Source: an uncultured Arachnia sp. (GTDB taxonomy: Bacteria > Actinomycetota > Actinomycetes > Propionibacteriales > Propionibacteriaceae). Taken from it: a DNA stretch of 12,219 nt. A program made the position numbers and the translations under genes. How positions within the stretch are numbered: position 1 is the first letter of the stretch; the number at the start of each line of letters is the position of its first letter. The stretch is from contig CAKUBE010000022.1 in assembly GCA_934636715.1 (NCBI GenBank), forward strand, positions 1 through 12,219, read 5' to 3'. Below, in pieces: positions 7,269-12,219 of this stretch. A model generated the notes under the pieces. That model was not told the origin of the DNA, made no database searches, and worked only from the letters and a program-made list of their open reading frames with translations.

Positions 7269-7691
7269 ATGTTCAAGCCCACGCCAAAGGTGGTCGCCGA
7301 GCTGCGCTCCCGCCTCGGAGACGCGCCTGTCGATGCCGTTCTCGCCGCCCGGCGCCCGGATCTCACCGGGCTGCTGCTGCGCGCCTCGGCGACGCCAGGG
7401 CCGCTCGGGCGCGAGTTGACGGCCGCGTTCTGCCGGGCAGGCTGCGCGCTGCTGGGCGAGCGTCATCCCGGGCACGCGATCGAAGTGCGGGTGCCGCCGT
7501 TCGCGGCGGTGCAGATCGGGTTCGAGACCGGGCCACGGCACACGCGCGGGACGCCGCCGAACGTCGTCGAGATGGCGCCCGAGACCTTCATCGCGCTCGC
7601 CACCGGCGCCACGACTTGGGACGACGCGCAACTGTCAGCGAGCGGCGCCCACGCGCACGAGACCGCGCAGGCGTTTCCTCTAGCTACATGA
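7269..7691 (+). CDS. Sterol carrier (SCP2-like) family protein
   Basis: A 140-residue protein without signal peptide or membrane segment, matching a family of actinobacterial proteins annotated as sterol carrier family or bacterial SCP orthologues. A helical N-terminal part (about 1-66) is followed by the conserved core: EVRVPPFAAVQ at 72-82, GPRHTRGTPPNVVE at 88-101 and ALATGATTWDDA at 109-120. The last part lines the hydrophobic pocket in SCP2-fold proteins. The biochemical role in bacteria is unknown; lipid or small hydrophobic ligand binding is inferred from the fold. The ATG at 7269 is chosen from the -10 spacing and the start of family similarity. The gene lies divergent from glnE and overlaps the 3' end of glnA2 by 8 bp tail to tail. 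Confidence 0.75.
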   Translation: MFKPTPKVVAELRSRLGDAPVDAVLAARRPDLTGLLLRASATPGPLGRELTAAFCRAGCALLGERHPGHAIEVRVPPFAAVQIGFETGPRHTRGTPPNVVEMAPETFIALATGATTWDDAQLSASGAHAHETAQAFPLAT

Positions 7692-9009
7692 CCTTGATGT
7701 GCCGGGCCAACTCCCAGGGTGTCACCTGCTGGCGGTAGGCCGTGAACTCGTCGCGCTTGTTGCGCAGGAAGTACTCGAACACGTGCTCGCCGAGCGTGTC
7801 GGCGACGAGTTCGCTCTCCTCCATGAGGTGGATGGCCTGCTCGAGGTTGCGCGGCAGCTCCGCGATGCCGATCGCGCGGCGCTCACGCTCGGAGAGGCGC
7901 CACACCTCGTCCTCGGTCTCCTCGGGCAGCGGGTACTCGTTCTCGATGCCCTTCAGGCCGGCGTTCAGCAGCACGGCGTAGGCGAGGTACGGGTTCACGC
8001 CGGAGTCGACGGCGCGGTACTCGATGCGCGCGGACGATGTCTTGCCCGGGCTGAACTGCGGGACGCGCACCAGCGTGCTGCGGTTCGCGCGGCCCCAGCA
8101 GGCGAAGGACGGCGCCTCGCTGCCGCCGACGAGGCGCTTGTACGAGTTCACCCACTGATTGGTGACGGCGGTGATCTCGGGGGCGTGCCGCAGCAGGCCC
8201 GCGATGAAGTGCTTCGCGATCTTGGAGAGGCGGTACTCGTCGCTGGCGTCGAAGAAGGCGTTGGCGTCGCCCTCGAACAGCGACATGTGCGTGTGCATGC
8301 CCGAGCCGGGGTGCTCGGAGAACGGCTTCGGCATGAACGTGGCATGGACGCCCTGGCTGACGGCGATCTCCCGGATCACGACGCGGAACGTCATGATGTT
8401 GTCCGCCATGGTGAGGGCGTCGGCGTAGCGCAGATCGATCTCGTGCTGTCCCGGCCCCGCCTCGTGGTGGCTGAACTCCACCGAGATGCCCATCTGCTCC
8501 AGCATGGTGATGGCGTCGCGCCGGAAGTCCGTGCCGTCGCCGAGCGTGGTGTGGTCGAAGTAGCCGCCGTCGTCGAGCGGCACCGCCGGCGCGAGCGAAC
8601 GGAGCAGGTAGAACTCGATCTCGGGGTGGATGTAGAACGTGAACCCCATGTCCGCGGCGCGGCGCATCGCGCGCTTCAGGACGAACCGGGGATCGGCGTA
8701 GCTGGGCGAGCCGTCCGGCAGCTTGATGTCGCACAGCATGCGGGCCGTGGCGCGCCCCTCCTGTCGCCAGGGCAGCACCTGATAGGTCGACGGATCCGGG
8801 TGCGCCACCATGTCCGACTCGAACACGCGCGCGAAGCCCTCGATCGCCGAGCCGTCGAACCCGACGCCCTCCGCGATCGCGCCCTCGACCTCCGCCGGGG
8901 TGATCGCGACGGACTTGAGCGAGCCCAGAACGTCGGTAAACCAGAGCCTCACGAATCGGATCCCACGCTCCTCCATTGAGCGCAGCACAAACTCAGTCTG
9001 CCTATCCAT
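7684..9009 (-). CDS. glnA2: Type I glutamine synthetase, GlnA2 class
   Basis: A 441-residue enzyme that makes glutamine from glutamate, ammonia and ATP in the cytosol as a dodecamer. The start of the protein (MDRQTEFVLRSMEERGIRFVRLWFTDVLG) matches actinobacterial GlnA2 closely, so the ATG at 9009 is preferred over one at 9030 or more upstream options. FDGSAIEGF at 51-59 begins the catalytic region. Metal/glutamate ligands are seen in HPEIEF (128-133) and HHEAGPGQHEID (181-192), and the ATP/ammonia region in MPKPFSEHPGSGMHTHMS (226-243). The C-terminal region where adenylylated enzymes have NLYxLP reads NEYPLPEE (357-364), so no modifiable tyrosine loop of the usual kind is present. GlnE regulation is therefore unlikely despite the neighbourhood. 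A GlnR-like box lies 23 bp upstream. The glnE/glnA2 linkage is known from mycobacteria. Confidence 0.93.
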   Translation of the reverse strand: MDRQTEFVLRSMEERGIRFVRLWFTDVLGSLKSVAITPAEVEGAIAEGVGFDGSAIEGFARVFESDMVAHPDPSTYQVLPWRQEGRATARMLCDIKLPDGSPSYADPRFVLKRAMRRAADMGFTFYIHPEIEFYLLRSLAPAVPLDDGGYFDHTTLGDGTDFRRDAITMLEQMGISVEFSHHEAGPGQHEIDLRYADALTMADNIMTFRVVIREIAVSQGVHATFMPKPFSEHPGSGMHTHMSLFEGDANAFFDASDEYRLSKIAKHFIAGLLRHAPEITAVTNQWVNSYKRLVGGSEAPSFACWGRANRSTLVRVPQFSPGKTSSARIEYRAVDSGVNPYLAYAVLLNAGLKGIENEYPLPEETEDEVWRLSERERRAIGIAELPRNLEQAIHLMEESELVADTLGEHVFEYFLRNKRDEFTAYRQQVTPWELARHIKVM

Positions 9010-9031
9010 GATGCGAGTCTGCCGAGCCATT

Positions 9032-9047
9032 GTTACGAACGCGTGAC
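9032..9047 (-). promoter_or_regulatory. Candidate GlnR box upstream of glnA2
   Basis: Read on the minus strand, the site is GTCAC, six bases, GTAAC. The actinobacterial GlnR consensus is gTnAC-n6-GaAAC, so 8 of the 9 specified positions match, with the AC-n9-AC core intact. It is centred about 30 bp before the preferred glnA2 start. That position fits repression better than activation. Presence of a GlnR regulator in this organism cannot be judged from the window. Confidence 0.45.
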
Positions 9048-9135
9048 AGCCCGCAGTGCGGACCGTCGCCTGACGCTCCTTGAGCCGAGCGCGAAGCGCC
9101 GTGACCGCGTCGAAAGGTCCCGTTCGAAGTTCGCA

Positions 9136-9141
9136 TAAGCT
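9136..9141 (+). promoter_or_regulatory. -10 element of the DUF2510 gene
   Basis: TAAGCT ends 7 nt before the ATG at 9149, and no Shine-Dalgarno is present, so the transcript is probably leaderless. The identical hexamer and spacing recur before map. Confidence 0.6.
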
Positions 9142-9148
9142 GGGCCGC

Positions 9149-9997
9149 ATGGCACAGCCGGGTTGGTACAGCGACCCCAGCGCGCCCCACGGTCGGCGCT
9201 ACTGGGACGGCAGTCGTTGGCTCGATCCGCAGCAGCCGCAGCGCGGCGGGCTCGGGCGCTGGCTCTGGCTCGTGCTGGCGCTGGCCGTCGCGGCGGCCGT
9301 CGTCGTCGCGCTCATCATGCTCCCCCGGGGCCAGAACAGCTGGGGCGCGACCCCCGAGGACACGCGCACGTCGCGGCCGACCGGACAGCAGTGGAACGAG
9401 CTCTCCCCCACCGCAACGCCTCCGCCCGACGACATCGACGACGGCTTCGGCGAGCCCATCGACTGCCCGGTCGCAGAGGACTGGGGGGTCAGCGAGATCG
9501 TGAACGGCAGGCTGCACGGTGGCGGGCTCTCCATCGAACCGCCCACCGGGTCGAAGTGGCGCCAAGAGATCGCCTACATCGACTGGATGCACGACTCGAA
9601 TTCGATGATCCGCTCCATCGCCGACGGCTGGATCAGCAACGTCAACGTCGGCTACATCAAGGTGAGCGAGGGCTTCAGCTCCGATCCCGCGACGGCAGCC
9701 GAGCAGTTCATCACCTGCATGGCGTCGTCGGGCATGTTCTACAGCTTCACGCACCGCGAGGTGATCACGGACAACGCCTTCACCGTCTCCGCCCGGCGGG
9801 GCTGGCGCCTGACGTCGAACGTCTTCGTCTCGAACCAGAAGCACCACGGCATCGAGGGCGACGTCGTCGACATCGTCCTGGTTCCCACCGACGATCCGGA
9901 CAAGATCGCCGCCTACGTCTCCTGCGCGACGATCGGTCACGAGGAGAACCAGAAGGAGGTCCGGCACTCGCTGGACTCGCTCCGATACGACGGCTGA
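9149..9997 (+). CDS. DUF2510 membrane-anchored protein, function unknown
   Basis: A 282-residue protein. Residues 3-25 are a DUF2510 module (GWYSDPS...RRYWDGSRW), a short tryptophan-rich domain common at the cytosolic N-terminus of actinobacterial membrane proteins. One transmembrane helix follows at about 38-58. The remaining 220 residues would lie outside the cell: a Pro/Thr/Asp-rich linker (about 65-100) and a globular part with cysteines at 106, 190 and 259. I recognise no enzymatic motif in the outer domain. The ATG at 9149 is chosen because DUF2510 starts there and a -10 element lies 7 nt upstream; the frame stays open to 9080. It is divergent from glnA2 and 22 bp upstream of map, which has its own promoter. 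Confidence 0.8.
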   Translation: MAQPGWYSDPSAPHGRRYWDGSRWLDPQQPQRGGLGRWLWLVLALAVAAAVVVALIMLPRGQNSWGATPEDTRTSRPTGQQWNELSPTATPPPDDIDDGFGEPIDCPVAEDWGVSEIVNGRLHGGGLSIEPPTGSKWRQEIAYIDWMHDSNSMIRSIADGWISNVNVGYIKVSEGFSSDPATAAEQFITCMASSGMFYSFTHREVITDNAFTVSARRGWRLTSNVFVSNQKHHGIEGDVVDIVLVPTDDPDKIAAYVSCATIGHEENQKEVRHSLDSLRYDG

Positions 9998-10006
9998 TCG
10001 CGCGAC

Positions 10007-10012
10007 TAAGCT
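10007..10012 (+). promoter_or_regulatory. -10 element of map
   Basis: TAAGCT ends 7 nt before the GTG at 10020 and starts 10 bp after the stop of the DUF2510 gene. No Shine-Dalgarno is seen, so a leaderless transcript starting with GTG is likely. Confidence 0.6.
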
Positions 10013-10019
10013 GGCCCGC

Positions 10020-10868
10020 GTGAACCCGATCGCCCCGCACACCGTCACCCCCCTGCGCGACGTCCCCCGCTCGATCCCGCGGCCCGAGTACGTCGGCAGG
10101 CCCGGACCGAAGCGGTACACGGGATCGGACGTGCAGACCGACGAGGTGATCGCGAAGATGCGCGTCGCGGGCAGGATCGCGGCCAACGCGATGCACGAGG
10201 CCGCGAAGGCGATCGCGCCCGGCGTCACCACCAATCAGCTCGACGCCGTCGCGCACGAGTACATGCTCGACCACGGCGCCTACCCGTCGGCGCTCGGCTA
10301 CCGCGGCTTCCCGAAGTCGATCTGCACCTCGGTCAACGAGGTCGTCTGCCACGGCATCCCGGACCTCCGCCCGCTCGAGGACGGCGACCTCGTGAAGATC
10401 GACTGCACCGCGTTCTACGACGGCGTGCACGGGGACAACTGCGCCACGTTCTACTGCGGCGACGTCGACGAGGAGTCGCGCCTGCTGACCGAGCGCACCC
10501 TCGAGTCGCTCAACCGCGCCATCAAGGCCGTCAAGCCCGGGCGCCCGATCTCCGTGATCGGACGCGTGATCGAGTCGTACGCGAAGCGCTTCGGCTACGG
10601 CGTCGTCCGCGACTACACCGGTCACGGCGTGCACACGTCGTTCCACTCCGGCCTCGTCATCCTCCATTACGACGAGCCCCGCCTCGACACTGTGATGACG
10701 CCTGGCATGACGTTCACGATCGAGCCGATGCTGACGCTGGGCACGCACGAGACCGACCTGTGGGCCGACGACTGGACGGTCGTCACCAAGGACCTGTCCC
10801 GCTGCGCGCAGTTCGAGCACTCCCTGGTCGTCACCAGGACCGGCGCGGAGATCCTCACCCTCCCCTGA
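10020..10868 (+). CDS. map: Type I methionine aminopeptidase
   Basis: A 282-residue cytosolic metalloprotease that removes the initiator methionine from nascent proteins. The two-metal site is complete: Asp128 (KIDCT), Asp139 (HGDN), His202 (GHGVH), Glu235 (TIEPM) and Glu266 (FEHS). The substrate-contacting His111 lies in CHGIPD. The N-terminal extension of about 40 residues with [10 protein letters not shown] resembles the proline-rich extension of mycobacterial MapB, which is thought to help ribosome association. GHGVHTSFH replaces the common GHGIGTxFH next to the metal ligand; all ligands are kept, so activity is expected. The start is GTG at 10020, supported by the -10 spacing and by family length. 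It is followed by rnpB, which has a separate promoter. Confidence 0.95.
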   Translation: MNPIAPHTVTPLRDVPRSIPRPEYVGRPGPKRYTGSDVQTDEVIAKMRVAGRIAANAMHEAAKAIAPGVTTNQLDAVAHEYMLDHGAYPSALGYRGFPKSICTSVNEVVCHGIPDLRPLEDGDLVKIDCTAFYDGVHGDNCATFYCGDVDEESRLLTERTLESLNRAIKAVKPGRPISVIGRVIESYAKRFGYGVVRDYTGHGVHTSFHSGLVILHYDEPRLDTVMTPGMTFTIEPMLTLGTHETDLWADDWTVVTKDLSRCAQFEHSLVVTRTGAEILTLP

Positions 10869-10924
10869 GGTCGGCAGCTCGTCTCAACCTCGCCGCGGCC
10901 CGCCGTCGCCTCCTGGGCACCCAC

Positions 10925-10930
10925 TAGACT
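10925..10930 (+). promoter_or_regulatory. -10 element of rnpB
   Basis: TAGACT is followed after 7 nt by the first base of the RNase P RNA P1 helix (10938), the expected distance for a transcription start. No clear -35 is seen. Confidence 0.65.
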
Positions 10931-10937
10931 GAGCGTG

Positions 10938-11302
10938 GACGAGACGGCCAGATGATCGCGGCTCGCAAGAGCTGAGGAAAGTCCGGACTCCATAGAGCAG
11001 GGTGGTGGGTAACGCCCACCCGGGGTGACCCGCGGGACAGTGCCACAGAAAGCAAACCGCCTGGCGACAGGTAAGGGTGAAACGGTGGTGTAAGAGACCA
11101 CCAGCGCCCCAGGTGACTGGGGTGGCTAGGTAAACCCCACCCGGAGCAAGACCAAGAAGGCCGGCCTACGGGTCGGCCGCGGACGCCGCTTGAGCGCTGC
11201 TCGCGCGAGGCGCCCGGGTAGGTCGCACGAGCCCACCGGCAACGATGGGCCTCAGATAGATGATCATCCTTCGCCAGAATCCGGCTTAGCGGCCGTCTCG
11301 TC
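10938..11302 (+). ncRNA. rnpB: RNase P RNA (type A)
   Basis: The catalytic RNA of RNase P, which cuts the 5' leader from tRNA precursors. The ends form a perfect 12-bp P1 helix, GACGAGACGGCC at 10938-10949 with GGCCGTCTCGTC at 11291-11302. Conserved regions are in order: GAGGAAAGTCCGGACTCC at 10974-10991, ACAGAAAGCAAACCGCC near 11045-11061, the L15 tRNA-CCA-binding region GGTAAACCCC near 11128, and AGATAGATGATC with AGAATCCGGCTTA near 11254-11287. The length of about 365 nt is normal for actinobacteria. Mature ends may differ by a few bases. Confidence 0.97.
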
Positions 11303-11365
11303 CCGCCCGCGCACGATACCAAGCGGTGTCCGCGGTCCCGCTGGACCGGGGGGTCGGCGGCTTGG

Positions 11366-11405
11366 GAGTCGGTTGTTGGTTCAGATCTGAACCAACAACC
11401 GACTC
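11366..11405. repeat. Perfect 40-bp palindrome, probable bidirectional terminator
   Basis: GAGTCGGTTGTTGGTTCAGA is followed at once by its exact reverse complement, with AGATCT at the centre. As RNA it would form an 18-bp stem with a minimal loop on either strand. It lies 63 bp after rnpB and points toward the oncoming rRNA operon. Only a weak T-rich stretch follows (CTTAAGTACCTTT). Termination of rnpB is the likeliest role; a protein-binding site is possible. About half its bases are G or C, lower than its surroundings. Confidence 0.6.
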
Positions 11406-11604
11406 TTAAGTACCTTTGCGGGGACTCTTCGTGGCCCGGGACTCGGAACTCCCCGGCCAGCTGGCGCCTTCCTTTTGCCTCGTGTACGGGGCGGTGGTCA
11501 GGGGTTCCCGGCCATCGACCCAAAAGAGGGGCCCGCCCGATGGCCCAGTGCTCCCCGGGATCCCGGGTCCCGAGGCGGGGTGCGGGAAAGAGTGTGTGGG
11601 GATG
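11406..11604. other. Gene-free stretch between rnpB and rrn terminators
   Basis: No coding sequence, tRNA or mobile element is recognised. Short open frames here lack start signals and family features. The only structure seen is a perfect 14-bp palindrome CCCGGGATCCCGGG at 11554-11567. Confidence 0.6.
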
Positions 11605-11645
11605 CAGAAAACCCCTCCAACCGCAGGGGTTGGAGGGGTTTTCTG
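11605..11645 (-). terminator. rRNA operon terminator
   Basis: CAGAAAACCCCTCCAACC at 11605-11622 pairs perfectly over 18 bp with 11628-11645 across a 5-nt loop. Read on the minus strand the stem ends in TTTTCTG, giving a short U-run just after the 5S gene. The flanking A and T runs make it usable in both directions, so it may also stop transcripts coming from rnpB. Confidence 0.85.
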
Positions 11646-11657
11646 TTCAAATGAGTA

Positions 11658-11777
11658 GTCCGGCGGTGTCCTAGTCTCCCACAGCGTCCCCGCTGCAGTA
11701 CCATCGGCGCTGAAAGGCTTAACTTCCGGGTTCGGGATGGGACCGGGTGTTTCCCTTTCGCTATGACCACCGTAACA
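11658..11777 (-). rRNA. rrf: 5S ribosomal RNA
   Basis: On the minus strand it begins GTTACGGTGGTCATAGCG and ends GACACCGCCGGAC, both typical of actinobacterial 5S. The internal block CCCATCCCGAACCCGGAAG, then TTAAGCC, is the universal loop B/C region. Length is about 120 nt; ends are accurate to a few bases. Confidence 0.95.
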
Positions 11778-11942
11778 CTGTTGAACTTTCACGAACACTA
11801 CCCTGCCGTGGTTTGTTGTGGCAAACACGGGGGTGGTGTTTCGTTCGTTGTTCGAGATATTCCACAGTGGACGCGAAGCATGTGTAGTGTTTTGTAGACA
11901 CAAATTTTGTCTTGAAGTTAGTCTTGTTTTTGGGGTTGTTGT
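11778..11942 (-). other. 23S-5S internal transcribed spacer
   Basis: About 165 bp between the two rRNA genes and clearly richer in A and T than the rest of the window, with runs of T and TTGT on the plus strand. No tRNA is visible in it. Short inverted segments around AGACAAAATTTGTGTCT (minus strand) could take part in rRNA processing; this is inference. Confidence 0.8.

Positions 11943-12219
<277 letters not shown>

Noticed and set aside
3567..7691. 1374-residue open frame on the plus strand
   Set aside because: It lies mostly antisense to glnE and only its last 140 codons are real (the SCP2-like protein). The true start is 7269.
7684..9150. Longer glnA2 starting at 9150
   Set aside because: The additional 47 residues do not resemble glutamine synthetases and would cover the divergent promoter region; the family start is at 9009.
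9002..10234. 410-residue minus-strand frame antisense to the DUF2510 gene and map
   Set aside because: No family features and repetitive acidic/basic shadow text; map and DUF2510 on the plus strand are clear.
11554..11567. CCCGGGATCCCGGG palindrome
   Set aside because: A 14-bp GC-rich dyad is expected by chance fairly often in DNA of this composition, and nothing nearby gives it a role.
11406..11600. Possible tRNA between rnpB and 5S
   Set aside because: No T-loop GGTTCGAAT-type block or cloverleaf pairing could be found on either strand.

Overview
The window is a high-GC actinobacterial chromosome segment, most likely from a Propionibacteriaceae-type organism. The family assignment is tentative. 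It rests on GC content, the glnE/glnA2 neighbourhood, a type A RNase P RNA, and a DUF2510 protein beside a MapB-like methionine aminopeptidase. Nothing indicates a prophage, insertion sequence, CRISPR array or defence island. It is mostly core chromosome with a few notable regulatory and degenerative details.

Left part (1-4257): an acrylyl-CoA reductase-type oxidoreductase (acuI/yhdH family, +) converges on a two-gene minus-strand operon, ribX-ribY. These encode an ABC permease and a substrate-binding lipoprotein, and the operon is headed by a clear FMN riboswitch (2982-3120). The riboswitch makes riboflavin uptake the best functional call. No ATPase gene is present in the unit. Divergent from it is a sugar-type MFS transporter gene that has lost an internal segment and is split into two open frames meeting at an ATGA.

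Middle part (4254-9148): glnE (GS adenylyltransferase/deadenylase, -), a divergent small SCP2-like protein (+), and glnA2 (type I glutamine synthetase without the adenylylation-loop tyrosine motif, -). The glnA2 upstream region carries a GlnR-box-like GTnAC-n6-GnAAC site. Next come a DUF2510 membrane-anchored protein and map (methionine aminopeptidase, both +).

Right part (10925-12219): rnpB (RNase P RNA, +) faces the 3' end of an rRNA operon on the minus strand (23S 3' portion, AT-rich spacer, 5S, strong terminator). The roughly 300 bp between them has no gene but holds a perfect 40-bp palindrome and an 18-bp-stem terminator.

A recurring theme is start-codon architecture. Six protein genes that begin transcription units (acuI, the MFS gene, glnE, the SCP2-like gene, the DUF2510 gene, map) have a TANNNT -10 hexamer ending 6-9 nt before the start codon, and no Shine-Dalgarno. 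This indicates leaderless transcripts. The two riboswitch-controlled or downstream cistrons, ribX and ribY, instead have good Shine-Dalgarno sites.
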